Below are positions 6,642-14,072 of a stretch of DNA of 14,072 nucleotides, in pieces (position 1 is the first letter of the stretch; each line of letters begins with the position of its first letter). The notes below the pieces were generated by a model. That model was not told the DNA's origin and ran no database searches. It was given only the letters and a program-made list of their open reading frames with translations. Position numbers and translations under genes: made by a program. This stretch comes from Candidatus Eiseniibacteriota bacterium (GTDB taxonomy: Bacteria > Arandabacterota > Arandabacteria > JAGLYR01): contig JAGLYR010000168.1 of the NCBI GenBank assembly GCA_023132135.1, positions 1 to 14,072 on the forward strand, in the 5' to 3' direction.

Positions 6642-8282
6642 CTAATTACCCATCGCACTGTCGACGACGAGATACACGGTTGCCAGTTCCGCCAGCACCC
6701 TCGCAACATCCTTGAACAGCTCCCACCACTCGATCTCACGCTTTTCCGGAATCCAGATAGTGTCCCCGGGCTCCAGGCTATCGACATCCCCGGGCCATTT
6801 CCACTCTCCGGAGCGAACCCTGATCACACGGGTCTTGCCCCGATTCGCATTCCAGGAGTATCCGCCCGCCTGCTCGATGTAGTAGTCCACCCCTCTATCC
6901 GGAACATGGATAACATGCCCGGGCGAAGCCACCTGCCCTTCCACCGCGACGGTCAGGGGCTTGTGCGGAATGTTGACCACATCCAGGTTTCGCAAGATCA
7001 GATCATGACTCGAGTCGTTTTCCAGAAACAGCTTTTCGAAATCCACAACCATCTGCCCGCGCCGCTCACGCGACCGGAACTTGAAGTACTCGTACTCTGT
7101 CTTGGTCATGTCCACCACAGGCATGTTCTTCAGACGCTCGAACTCCCGGTCGATAACTGTATCCCGTTCAGCCCTCACCACCGTCGCCTCGCGAAGCGCC
7201 GCAAAGGGAGTGAACCCACCCGCTCGTTTCACTATGTGCGACAGCAATTCCAGGTTCTCTTCGATCGCGTACCAGCCGGGATACTGAACCTCGCCGGTGA
7301 CGAGGACGGCATGTTCTTCGTGCCACTTCGGAATAGACCGGAGGAACACGCGGTCCCCGTCCTTGAGCACCTGCGCCCCATCGACTGACCGCCCCTCCCT
7401 GTATCCCGTCAGATTCAGGAACAGGCGCTCTGTATCCGAAGGATCGGTATCCGAGAACCGTTCAATTTCAACACTCTGGAGGAAAGCCCCGGGCTCGGGG
7501 CCGCCGGCCAGGGCAATCAGGTCCGCAACCGTCTCTCCCGACCGCAGTTCAATCAGTCCGGGCCGGAAAACGGCCCCCAGAATCCGGACAGCCCGCTCCA
7601 TTGGCGGGACGTGAACGACGTCGCCCTCACGCAGGAGGGGGTTGTTCTCCAGGCAGCCCGAAACCTCGTAGGCAACCAGATCCACCGGGACAACACCACC
7701 GCCGGACCGCAGAAGCGCGATATTCCGCCTGGAACCAATGGCCGCCACGCCCTCGGCCATTTCGATGATTCCGGCCACTCTCTCGACCGCTGTGGCCACG
7801 TACACGCCCGGGGAGCTGACCTCTCCCAGGACATGGACCCGGAACCGACGGACGTCCACGAGTTGCAGTCGGACAAGCGTGTTCCGCAGAAAACCCGACA
7901 GAGCACGGCGAACCGTCTCCTCTGCCGCTTCCACACTCAGGCCGCAGACCTGCACGGGCCCCGCCGGATCCAGGAAAACCATTCCCTCCGGGCTCACATC
8001 AAGTGTCCTTACCTCTACCCGTTCACCCGACAGCCAGAGAGCCAGCCGGTCCCCGGGCCCCAGCCGGTAGGTGGCCCGATCGATCTTGCCTTCCAACGGC
8101 GTGATGCCCGGTCCGGATTGTCCCCCGGTCTCAGGCGCGGTCTGTTCCGGCAACCAGTCCGGGAAATCCGTCTGGGCAGATACCCTCGCGGGCCCTCCCC
8201 CAACCGCACCCAGGATGAGACACAGGGCGCAAAGGCCGGCGGCCACTGTTCTGTTGAGGAACAGGACATCACGCTTGGACAT
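6642..8282 (-). CDS. SLBB-domain polysaccharide export protein (Wza-related)
   Basis: Envelope protein expected to form or join the outer-membrane/periplasmic channel for a surface polysaccharide. It has 546 residues. The N-terminus has a signal peptide (KR, a hydrophobic stretch about 12-29, likely cleavage after VSA at 34-36) but no lipobox cysteine, unlike Wza. A Poly_export domain begins at YRLGPGDRL (72-80), followed by four SLBB-like repeats at about 149-180 (VLGEVSSPGVY), 231-262 (ILGAVFRPGLI), 325-358 (VTGEVQYPGWY) and 443-475 (VEGQVASPGHV). A C-terminal hydrophobic or amphipathic segment at about 522-542 may be the membrane-crossing helix. The ATG is directly adjacent to the stop of uxs, with GGGGAG just upstream, so the two are in one operon. 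No Wzc-type kinase gene accompanies it here. Confidence 0.92.
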   Translation of the reverse strand: MSKRDVLFLNRTVAAGLCALCLILGAVGGGPARVSAQTDFPDWLPEQTAPETGGQSGPGITPLEGKIDRATYRLGPGDRLALWLSGERVEVRTLDVSPEGMVFLDPAGPVQVCGLSVEAAEETVRRALSGFLRNTLVRLQLVDVRRFRVHVLGEVSSPGVYVATAVERVAGIIEMAEGVAAIGSRRNIALLRSGGGVVPVDLVAYEVSGCLENNPLLREGDVVHVPPMERAVRILGAVFRPGLIELRSGETVADLIALAGGPEPGAFLQSVEIERFSDTDPSDTERLFLNLTGYREGRSVDGAQVLKDGDRVFLRSIPKWHEEHAVLVTGEVQYPGWYAIEENLELLSHIVKRAGGFTPFAALREATVVRAERDTVIDREFERLKNMPVVDMTKTEYEYFKFRSRERRGQMVVDFEKLFLENDSSHDLILRNLDVVNIPHKPLTVAVEGQVASPGHVIHVPDRGVDYYIEQAGGYSWNANRGKTRVIRVRSGEWKWPGDVDSLEPGDTIWIPEKREIEWWELFKDVARVLAELATVYLVVDSAMGN

Positions 8283-9215
8283 CTATTCTCCCCGAGTCCT
8301 GAAATCCTTGATGGTTTTCTCCAACCCCTCGCGCAACGACACCCCGGGCTCCCAACCCAGAAGGTCCTTCGCCCGAGAGATGTCCGGCTGGCGAATCCTG
8401 GGATCGTCTTCCGGCAACTGCTCATGCACAAGGGCGCTGCCGGAACCTGTCAGGTCCAGAATTTCCCGAGCCAGCTCCAGGACCGTCCGTTCCGATGGAT
8501 TTCCCAGGTTCACCGGCTCAACCGTATCCGAAGTGAACAGCCGGTAGAGCCCCTCCACCAGATCGGCCACGTAGCAGAAGCTGCGCGTCTGTGCCCCGTC
8601 CCCGAACACCGTGAGAGGTTCGCCGGCCAGGGCCTGGCGGATGAAGGTCGGTACAACCCGGCCGTCCCGCGCCCGCATCCGGGGACCATAGGTGTTGAAA
8701 ATCCGGGCGATCCGGGTATCCACCGCATGGAACCTGTGGTACGCGAAGGTCATGGCCTCGCCAAACCGCTTGGCCTCGTCATACACACCGCGAGGACCAA
8801 TGGGATTGACATGCCCCCAGTACGATTCCACCTGCGGGTGGACGGCTGGATCGCCGTACACCTCCGACGATGACGCCAGAACAAACCGGGCTCCCTTTTC
8901 CTTGGCCAGTCCCAGCGCCTTGTGCGTTCCCATCGCACCTACTTTCAGAGTCTGAATCGGAAGATCCAGGTAGTCGATGGGACTTGCGGGCGACGCAAAA
9001 TGGAGCACACCGTCCAGCGGCCCTGAGATGAAAATGTACTCCGTCACATCATGCTTGACGAACTTGAAACGCTCGTGACCAGCCAGATGCTCGATGTTCC
9101 GGATCGACCCGGTAATCAGGTTGTCCAGCCCAACAATCTCATGCCCCTTACTGAGGAAGAAATCGCAGAGATGGGATCCAAGAAACCCCGCGGCCCCTGT
9201 AACCAGAATGCGCAT
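8283..9215 (-). CDS. uxs: UDP-glucuronate decarboxylase (UDP-xylose synthase)
   Basis: Extended SDR that converts UDP-glucuronate to UDP-xylose with a bound NAD. It has 310 residues, the usual length for bacterial UXS. Diagnostic pieces: TGAAGFLG at 6-13, [12 protein letters not shown] at 72-83, SSSEVYGDP at 115-123, [18 protein letters not shown] at 126-143, catalytic Y145xxxK149 (YDEAK), [10 protein letters not shown] at 171-180 and [12 protein letters not shown] at 205-216. The SPASP and [11 protein letters not shown] blocks separate UXS from RmlB and GalE. The start ATG shares one base with the stop of rmlB (TGATG), a sign of translational coupling. Its substrate would be supplied by Ugd, encoded three genes upstream in the same unit, which makes UDP-xylose a well-supported product. 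Confidence 0.95.
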   Translation of the reverse strand: MRILVTGAAGFLGSHLCDFFLSKGHEIVGLDNLITGSIRNIEHLAGHERFKFVKHDVTEYIFISGPLDGVLHFASPASPIDYLDLPIQTLKVGAMGTHKALGLAKEKGARFVLASSSEVYGDPAVHPQVESYWGHVNPIGPRGVYDEAKRFGEAMTFAYHRFHAVDTRIARIFNTYGPRMRARDGRVVPTFIRQALAGEPLTVFGDGAQTRSFCYVADLVEGLYRLFTSDTVEPVNLGNPSERTVLELAREILDLTGSGSALVHEQLPEDDPRIRQPDISRAKDLLGWEPGVSLREGLEKTIKDFRTRGE

Positions 9216-10240
9216 CAGCTTTTCCCCATTCCGCGCTTTTCCCTATAGTGTTTCCGGTAGTACTCCTCGAATTCACCCGACCGGATTTTCCGCCACCACT
9301 CCTCGTTGTCCCGGTACCAATCAACTGTCTGTCGCATTCCCTCATCGATCCCCACTTCCGGGGCCCACCCGAGGGACTTCCGGATCCGCTCCGTGCTCAC
9401 GGCGTGACGCAGAACATGACCCGGGCGATCTTCCACCATTTGAATCCGGTCCTCCGCCAGACCCAAGGTCTCCAGGATAGACCGGGCCATCTCCAGGATG
9501 CTGAACTCATCGCCCGTGCCGATGTTGTAGACACGCTCGTCCAGGCTGTCGGCAAGCAAAATGGTCTCCAATGCCCTGCAGTGATCCTCTACGAAAATCC
9601 AGTCCCGTGTGTTCCTGCCCGATCCGTAGACCGGGAGTCCTTCGCCCACAAGCGCGTTGGTGATGAAAAGGGGAACCATTTTCTCGGGATACTGGCGGGG
9701 TCCGTAGTTGTTGGTGCAGCGCGTGATGAACACGGGCATTCCGTAAGTGACCCAGTACGAAAAAGCCAGCCGATCGCCTCCGGTTTTTGAGGCTGCATAG
9801 GGCGACTTGGGCTCCAACGTCGAGTCCTCACGGCAGGGTTCGTCGTGTGCCTCTCCGTACACCTCGTCCGTGGACACATGGACAAACCGGTGCAGGCCAT
9901 GGGCCCGGGCGCATTCCAGGAGCACGTACACACCGTACATGTCGGTCATCACGAAGCTCCCCGCCTCTTCGATAGACCGGTCCACGTGCGTCTCCGCCGC
10001 GAAGTTGATGACCAGATCGCACTCCCGGATCAGGGGTTCCACCACCGAACGCTCGCAGATGTCCCCGTGGACAAAACGGAACCGGGGACTGCCTTCCAGC
10101 TCCCTCAGGTTGTCCAGGGTCCCAGCGTAGGTAAGCTTGTCGATCACAACCAAGTCCCAGTCCGGATGGTTCCTGGCCATGTGGTGGGTAAAGTTGCTGC
10201 CGATAAACCCGGCACCGCCCGTGATCAGTAGATTGGCCAT
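9215..10240 (-). CDS. rmlB: dTDP-glucose 4,6-dehydratase
   Basis: Extended SDR that makes dTDP-4-keto-6-deoxyglucose. From the ATG at 10240 it has 341 residues. Markers are [11 protein letters not shown] at 7-17, [12 protein letters not shown] at 34-45, [10 protein letters not shown] at 81-90, the catalytic T124-D125-E126 in [11 protein letters not shown]148xxxK152 (SPYAASK), [14 protein letters not shown] at 174-187 and [16 protein letters not shown] at 207-222. The usual RPGHD-RRYAID segment is changed to [11 protein letters not shown] at 272-282, a mild departure. AGGGG about 8 bases upstream supports this start; an ATG at 10279 has no ribosome-binding site. It lies 47 bases after the cupin gene and overlaps uxs. 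The dTDP-glucose synthase (rmlA) and dTDP-rhamnose reductase (rmlD) genes are not in this window. Confidence 0.95.
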   Translation of the reverse strand: MANLLITGGAGFIGSNFTHHMARNHPDWDLVVIDKLTYAGTLDNLRELEGSPRFRFVHGDICERSVVEPLIRECDLVINFAAETHVDRSIEEAGSFVMTDMYGVYVLLECARAHGLHRFVHVSTDEVYGEAHDEPCREDSTLEPKSPYAASKTGGDRLAFSYWVTYGMPVFITRCTNNYGPRQYPEKMVPLFITNALVGEGLPVYGSGRNTRDWIFVEDHCRALETILLADSLDERVYNIGTGDEFSILEMARSILETLGLAEDRIQMVEDRPGHVLRHAVSTERIRKSLGWAPEVGIDEGMRQTVDWYRDNEEWWRKIRSGEFEEYYRKHYREKRGMGKS

Positions 10241-10287
10241 CGCATTTCCCCTGTCTGTGCCGTGAACAGACCTATGCATAGAACGGG

Positions 10288-10743
10288 CTAACCGTCTTGC
10301 CGCTCCCAGGAATACGGGATCTCGCCCGAATGCGGATCGACCCGGTACTCATCGGGCTGATCATGGTTGTATGGACGCGTCGGGCAGTTGATAAGGAACC
10401 CGGGTTCCACACTTATGCCTTTCACCCCATGCACAACCAGTGGCGGGATCTTGACCAGCATCAGATTGTCCTCGCCCATGAAGAACTCGTTGATCTCACC
10501 GCGGGTTGGGGAATCATCACGCTGATCAAAGAGAACCACCTTCAGCATGCCCTTGATCACGCAGAAGTGATCGGTCTGGAGTTTGTGGTAATGCCAGCCC
10601 TTGACCACTCCCGGATAGGCCACCGAAACATAGACCTGCCCGAATTGCTCGAATATTTCCTCGTCGGATCGCAGGATCTCGGCCAGCCATCCGCGCTCGT
10701 CGTGATGTGCGATCAGTTTCTTGGTCTTGACACCGTCGATCAT
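10288..10743 (-). CDS. RmlC-family cupin, dTDP-4-dehydrorhamnose 3,5-epimerase-like
   Basis: A 151-residue cupin from the ATG at 10743, which has GAGGGAG 3 bases or so upstream in the 14-base gap after ugd. It shows DERGWLAEILRSD at 15-27, the histidine block GWHYHKLQTDHFCVIKG at 49-65 (H51 matching the catalytic His of RmlC GxHxQ), GEINEFFMGE at 82-91, IPPLVVHGVKG at 99-109 and PTRPYNHDQPDEYRVDPH at 121-138. It is shorter than classical RmlC (about 180 residues) and belongs to a short COG1898 type of uncertain exact reaction. With rmlB next downstream, isomerisation of a dTDP-4-keto-6-deoxy sugar is the natural guess. A longer reading from 10830 would overlap ugd and is not favoured. Confidence 0.85.
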   Translation of the reverse strand: MIDGVKTKKLIAHHDERGWLAEILRSDEEIFEQFGQVYVSVAYPGVVKGWHYHKLQTDHFCVIKGMLKVVLFDQRDDSPTRGEINEFFMGEDNLMLVKIPPLVVHGVKGISVEPGFLINCPTRPYNHDQPDEYRVDPHSGEIPYSWERQDG

Positions 10744-10757
10744 TGCTCCCTCACTGG

Positions 10758-12062
10758 CTATGGTCGCCCCACACTCGCATACCGGAACCCGAGAGCCCGA
10801 ACGCTTTCGGGTTCGTACACGTTCCTGCAATCCACCAGGGCGGGGGTCCGCATCTGTTCTTTCATCCGCCCAAGATCCAGCTCCCGGAACTCATTCCAGT
10901 CCGTGACCAGGACCACGCAATCGGCGTCCTTCCCTGCCTCGTACGGATCGGCGGCAGTCTCCAGATCCGGCAGGATTTTCCTGGACTCTTCCATTGCCTC
11001 GGGGTCGAAAGCCACAATGTCGACGCCGAGGTCCCGAAGCCCCCGGATCAGCGTCAGCGAAGGCGCCTCCCGCATGTCATCGGTCTGCGGTTTGAAGGCC
11101 AGACCGAGAACGGCCACCCGCTTGCCCCTGGGATTCCCGAGGACCGTCGCCACCTTCTCTATCATGCGCTGCTTCTGCCGGTCGTTGACCCGCATCACGG
11201 CCTTGACGATCTCGGCACGGGCGCCGTGGGACTCAGCTGCCTGGATCAGGGCCCTAACGTCCTTGGGAAAGCAGGATCCCCCGTAGCCCGCACCAGCCTG
11301 CAGGAACTTCGATCCGATACGGGAATCCAGTCCCATCGCCTTGGCGACCACGGTTACGTCCGCCCCCAGGGACTCGCAAATCCCGGCCATCTCATTGACG
11401 AAGGAGATCTTCGTTGCCAGGAAAGCGTTGGAGGCATACTTGATCATCTCCGCAGACCTAACGGTCGTTCTCACCAAGGGCACGCCCAGCAGCGTCAGGG
11501 GGCGGTAGATCTCCGCCAGAACGTTCGTGGCCCGCTCGTTGGCTGCCCCGATCACAATCCGGTCGGGCTTCATGAAATCCTCGATGGCGGACCCCTCCCG
11601 CAGGAACTCAGGATTGGACACCACGTCGAACTCGATGGGCTCCTTCTGGGAGTCCCGGATCCACCCCTCGACCAAGCCGCCGGTTCCACAGGGCACTGTG
11701 CTCTTGGAAACGACCACCTTGTATCCGTTCATGGCCCGCCCGATGGAACGGGCCACCTCTTCCACCTGGCTCAGATCCGCATCCCCCTCATAGGTGGACG
11801 GGGTTCCAACCGCGATGAAAATCACCTCGGAATCCCGGATCGCGCCCTCAACCTCTGTTGTGAACTTGAGCCTGCCGCGCTGGGCGTTGATCCGCACGAA
11901 CTCGGCCAACCCGGGTTCAAAGAAGGGAACCTCAAAGCGCTTCAGGGATTCGATCTTCTTCTCGTCCACATCGACGTTGATAACCTGGTTGCCGAAATCC
12001 GCCAGACAGGCCCCGGTTACGAGACCCACGTAACCGGTTCCCATCACGCTGACATTGTGCAT
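10758..12062 (-). CDS. ugd: UDP-glucose 6-dehydrogenase
   Basis: Four-electron NAD-dependent oxidation of UDP-glucose to UDP-glucuronate. The protein has 434 residues from the ATG at 12062, preceded by AGGAGGAG at 9 bases, the strongest ribosome-binding site in the window; an earlier start at 12101 is therefore rejected. It shows the Rossmann GTGYVG at 8-13, VGTPS at 85-89, STVPCGTG at 121-128, NPEFLREG at 150-157, the catalytic cysteine C264 in GYGGSCFPKD (259-268), and a C-terminal second Rossmann domain with VAVLGLAFKPQTDDMREAPS at 316-335. It is the first gene of the unit that ends with the export protein and provides the substrate of Uxs. A promoter and a stable 5' hairpin precede it. 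Confidence 0.97.
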   Translation of the reverse strand: MHNVSVMGTGYVGLVTGACLADFGNQVINVDVDEKKIESLKRFEVPFFEPGLAEFVRINAQRGRLKFTTEVEGAIRDSEVIFIAVGTPSTYEGDADLSQVEEVARSIGRAMNGYKVVVSKSTVPCGTGGLVEGWIRDSQKEPIEFDVVSNPEFLREGSAIEDFMKPDRIVIGAANERATNVLAEIYRPLTLLGVPLVRTTVRSAEMIKYASNAFLATKISFVNEMAGICESLGADVTVVAKAMGLDSRIGSKFLQAGAGYGGSCFPKDVRALIQAAESHGARAEIVKAVMRVNDRQKQRMIEKVATVLGNPRGKRVAVLGLAFKPQTDDMREAPSLTLIRGLRDLGVDIVAFDPEAMEESRKILPDLETAADPYEAGKDADCVVLVTDWNEFRELDLGRMKEQMRTPALVDCRNVYEPESVRALGFRYASVGRP

Positions 12063-12080
12063 GGAACAGATCTCCTCCTG

Positions 12081-12120
12081 CCGGGTCCACCGGCAAAGCA
12101 AGACCCGGTGGCCGACCCGG
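12081..12120 (-). promoter_or_regulatory. 5'-UTR hairpin before ugd
   Basis: On the minus strand, CCGGGT (12120-12115) and CCACCGG (12111-12105) pair with CCGGTGG (12093-12087) and ACCCGG (12086-12081), giving 13 base pairs with a CGG bulge and an 11-base loop. The foot of the stem lies next to the AGGAGGAG ribosome-binding site (12072-12079). A second copy of CCGGGTC within the element could pair with the same 3' GACCCGG in an alternative, weaker fold. The structure is seen in sequence; any regulatory role is inferred. Confidence 0.5.
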
Positions 12121-12137
12121 GAACTGGCAAGTTCATC

Positions 12138-12167
12138 ATGCTATCTGATCCCCGGAAGGCATGTCAA
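12138..12167 (-). promoter_or_regulatory. Sigma70-type promoter for the ugd operon
   Basis: On the minus strand a perfect TTGACA (12162-12167) is followed after 18 bases by TAGCAT (12138-12143; 4 of 6 to consensus). It lies between the stop of the M6-like gene and ugd, with a predicted start near 12131 and a leader of about 69 bases that contains the hairpin at 12081-12120. Confidence 0.55.
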
Positions 12168-12201
12168 TTCCTTTCTCCGTAATTCCATGCAGCGTAGAAT
12201 G

Positions 12202-13863
12202 TTATGGAAACCGCACCCGGCAGATATCCCACCAGTCCGACGTCTGCACCTCCACGAAGTACATCCCGCTCGCTTCCATCCCCGTCTCCGACGGATCCCA
12301 ACGCAGCATATGTCTACCCACCTCTGGAAACCGGGTTTCCCTCTCCCAGACCGTATTGCCCGACAGATCGCGGACGCGGACTTGCACCAATCCGGGGTGG
12401 GCAATCTGGACCTCGATCTCGGCGACTGTGTTTCCCGCCGTTCCTTCCGCCACCCGGACGGTGATACCCGGGACTCGCTCGAGATCCAGAGGAAAATCCG
12501 TGTAGAGGTCGGCCATGAGGGCACCCTCAAACATCTTCAGATCCCGGACCGCTACTCCGGTGCGCTCGCCTTCGTAGTTGTGGGGCGCCGGGCTAGAGAA
12601 GTCGTCGAAATCCTGCGCCACGAAACGGTTGCCGCCCAGTGTCACCCAGAGGTCATTGGCCTCCGCAGGGAGTCCGGCCTCCAGCTCGCACAGACCATCC
12701 GCCTGTTCGACAGCTACCCGAGCATGGAGAGCGCTCGGACCGCAGGACACGAAGCGGTTGTCCGGCACGCGTTCGTCGACGTGGTATATGAGCACACCTT
12801 CTCCGGGCACACGCTGGTCAAATCGCTTGCGCCAGCGACACTCCACCATAAAGTACTCGGGGCCCGGAATGCCACCGGGGTAGAGCCGGAACACGGGCGG
12901 TGGCAGCAGGCCGCAGCCCAAATCGGTCTTGAGGCGCTCTCCCGTCACGTCAACGGGCGTGGCGAACCCCAGGTGAACTCGCGAGTAGGCATCCATCAGG
13001 GAAGGAGTGTCCCCGCTGCCCCCCGCCCACATCCCGGAGCTCATCAGGGACCATGTCCCGAGTCCGGACGATCCGTAGCTCGGATCCCCCAGATCCGGAG
13101 CGCCCAGAATGCGAGCAATCTCGTAGGCGAGGAGCCCTACAGGTGCAGTCACCGGCGCTACGACGTAGTGGCTTACCTTGACCCCTCCCACTTCCACCGG
13201 AGCCGGGAGTTTGCCCGAATGCGACCAGAGATTCCCGAGCTCGCCGGTGGACTCCATCCCCCGGCTTGAATGGATCACCACGAGAACATCCACCACACCA
13301 TCGCCCTCACCGGCCTCCCGCCCAAAGGCATCGAACTTCCCAAAGGGCACATCCCGGGCTGCGGCCAAGGCGTCCTCCACCAGCTTATGCGAGTTCTGCG
13401 GATACTGCCCCAGTCCGGCCCGCCCCGCGGCATAGTACGCGAGTTCCTGCGGGAGATCGAACCACCCGAATACACTCCCCTCCACATTCAGCGCTCCATC
13501 GGAGTTCACGGCGTAGAAGGCCGCAACGCTTCTCCCCTTCTTCCCCGTTCCCTTGAAGAGAGTCTGCTCGAATTTCTCGAGAGGATAGGCAGACATGCCC
13601 GCGCGGTTCGGGAAGGACACCAGCAGAGCCACCAGGCGCAGGGTAACCGAGGGTCGACCGGCGGTGATCACCGCGCCCCCCACAGGAAGATCGCCCATTC
13701 CCAGCGCCCCTCCCTCCTTTACTAGCTCAATCCACGCGTCCAGTCTCTCGTACTCGACAAGTTTCTCCGCGATGCGGGGTTCGAGGGGAACGGAGAGAGT
13801 TGTGGAGGCGAAGATCAGCAGGAGAAGTGAAACAGCGGGAATCAGGATTCGAATCGGGCCCAT
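12202..13863 (-). CDS. Secreted M6-peptidase-like protein with degenerate zinc site
   Basis: A 553-residue protein with a signal peptide (R5, hydrophobic 6-24). Residues about 73-300 resemble the M6 (immune inhibitor A-type) metalloprotease domain: LVSFPN at 81-86, GSVFGWFDLP at 129-138, YPQNSHKLVEDA at 154-165, DGVVDVLVVIHSS at 188-200, NLWSHSGKLP at 211-220 and the Met-turn WSLMSSGMW at 271-279. The expected HExxHxxGxPD site reads Y247-E248-I-A-R251-I-L-G254-A-P-D257, so both zinc-binding histidines are gone while Glu, Gly and Asp remain. The last 65 residues form a FlgD-Ig/type IX-sorting-like domain (VRVRDLSGNTVW at 495-506, RWD at 521-523, ASGMYFVEV at 531-539). The ATG has only a GGGGG stretch upstream. 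Probably an inactive, surface or secreted relative. Confidence 0.85.
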   Translation of the reverse strand: MGPIRILIPAVSLLLLIFASTTLSVPLEPRIAEKLVEYERLDAWIELVKEGGALGMGDLPVGGAVITAGRPSVTLRLVALLVSFPNRAGMSAYPLEKFEQTLFKGTGKKGRSVAAFYAVNSDGALNVEGSVFGWFDLPQELAYYAAGRAGLGQYPQNSHKLVEDALAAARDVPFGKFDAFGREAGEGDGVVDVLVVIHSSRGMESTGELGNLWSHSGKLPAPVEVGGVKVSHYVVAPVTAPVGLLAYEIARILGAPDLGDPSYGSSGLGTWSLMSSGMWAGGSGDTPSLMDAYSRVHLGFATPVDVTGERLKTDLGCGLLPPPVFRLYPGGIPGPEYFMVECRWRKRFDQRVPGEGVLIYHVDERVPDNRFVSCGPSALHARVAVEQADGLCELEAGLPAEANDLWVTLGGNRFVAQDFDDFSSPAPHNYEGERTGVAVRDLKMFEGALMADLYTDFPLDLERVPGITVRVAEGTAGNTVAEIEVQIAHPGLVQVRVRDLSGNTVWERETRFPEVGRHMLRWDPSETGMEASGMYFVEVQTSDWWDICRVRFP

Positions 13864-13876
13864 CGGAAGTACCCCC

Positions 13877-13924
13877 TAGCCTGGACTGTATGCGAATCCG
13901 GATGGATTCGCATACAGTCCAGGC
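13877..13924. repeat. Palindromic repeat, copy 2
   Basis: Perfect 21-base arms (13879-13899 and 13904-13924) around a GGAT loop, preceded by TA to give the same TAGCCTGG opening as copy 1. Its middle nine bases differ at seven positions from copy 1, yet the opposite arm changes to match, so pairing is kept. It lies 14 bases upstream of the M6-like start codon and would be in or near that gene's leader. Confidence 0.92.
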
Positions 13925-13927
13925 AGA

Positions 13928-14036
13928 GCAATAGAGAAGTGGACAATAGAGAATAGATTCTGGACAAGAGCATCATAGAAACACACTCACACTTCTCTAT
14001 TGCGGTCTATTTTCTATTGTCTATTGTCTATTCTCC
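13928..14036. repeat. Heptamer-rich block with long inverted repeats
   Basis: GCAATAGAGAAGTG (13928-13941) is repeated in perfect inverted form at 13990-14003. A second 16-base segment (13942-13957, GACAATAGAGAATAGA) is inverted at 14006-14021 with one mismatch. Tandem CTATTGT heptamers follow (14014-14032, about 2.7 units). The two inverted pairs are in A-B...A'-B' order, so they cannot both form one simple hairpin. AT-rich compared with its surroundings, with no coding potential seen. Confidence 0.75.
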
Positions 14037-14062
14037 TGCCCGAGACCGCAACGCTGCCGTTG

Positions 14063-14072
14063 TAGCCTGGGT
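14063..14072. repeat. Start of a third palindromic repeat copy, cut by window end
   Basis: TAGCCTGGGT at the window edge is identical to the first ten bases of copy 1 (2499-2508). The rest of the element is outside the window. Confidence 0.5.

Noticed and set aside
9215-10743. A complete dTDP-L-rhamnose operon
   Set aside because: Only rmlB and an RmlC-like cupin are present; rmlA and rmlD are absent and the next genes are uxs and an export gene.
12063-12101. N-terminal extension of Ugd from 12101
   Set aside because: The extra 13 residues precede a strong AGGAGGAG site and a canonical start at 12062, and would run through the predicted leader hairpin.
10743-12182. Long plus-strand open frame (479 codons) opposite ugd
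   Set aside because: It lies antisense to a clearly recognisable enzyme, has His/Pro/Gly-rich composition, no family motif and no ribosome-binding site; high GC content explains long antisense frames. The same holds for plus-strand frames at 7611-8873, 1086-1850 and 2747-3535.
13928-14036. CRISPR array
   Set aside because: The repeats are 7-16 bases, partly inverted, with no uniform repeat-spacer pattern and no cas gene nearby.

Overview
This is a GC-rich bacterial segment in which every gene I can support lies on the minus strand, so transcription runs from high to low coordinates. The M6-like secreted protein with a FlgD-Ig/type IX-sorting-like C-terminal domain, together with the polysaccharide genes, suggests a Gram-negative lineage of the FCB type (Eisenbacteria, Krumholzibacteriota or Latescibacterota-like). 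That placement is an inference; no rRNA or other phylogenetic marker except serS is present.

Layout in transcription order. (1) 14072-13864: a gene-free stretch with a perfect 21-bp palindrome, a heptamer-rich block with long inverted repeats, and the first bases of a further palindrome copy at the window edge. (2) 13863-12202: a secreted M6-peptidase-like protein whose HExxH zinc site is altered to YExxR. (3) 12167-6642: a good sigma70-type promoter and a 5'-UTR hairpin lead into ugd, an RmlC-family cupin gene, rmlB, a UDP-glucuronate decarboxylase (uxs) and an SLBB-domain export protein. (4) 6518-3725: a Gfo/Idh/MocA oxidoreductase, a left-handed beta-helix acyltransferase and an ArnA/UXS-like SDR, probably making an N-acylated or otherwise modified nucleotide sugar. 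(5) 3663-122: a TTGACG-N17-TAGACT promoter, a WecA/TagO-type phosphosugar transferase, a palindrome that supplies that gene's stop codon, a HemC-like protein without its catalytic residues, and serS.

How the genes fit together: Ugd and Uxs give UDP-Glc to UDP-GlcA to UDP-Xyl. RmlB and the cupin act on a dTDP- or related 4-keto sugar. The oxidoreductase and acyltransferase resemble the WbpB/WbpD steps of diacetamido-uronic acid synthesis, but no aminotransferase is present. The WecA-like enzyme would start a lipid-linked glycan and the SLBB protein would take part in its export. No rmlA, rmlD, glycosyltransferase, flippase or polymerase gene is present, so this is part of a larger surface-glycan locus.

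The least ordinary signals are two full-length homologues that have lost their defining catalytic residues (HemC-like and M6-like), a palindrome family whose copies keep their base pairing through compensatory changes, a run of mixed serine codons directly before the serS ribosome-binding site, and a two-state-capable hairpin before ugd.
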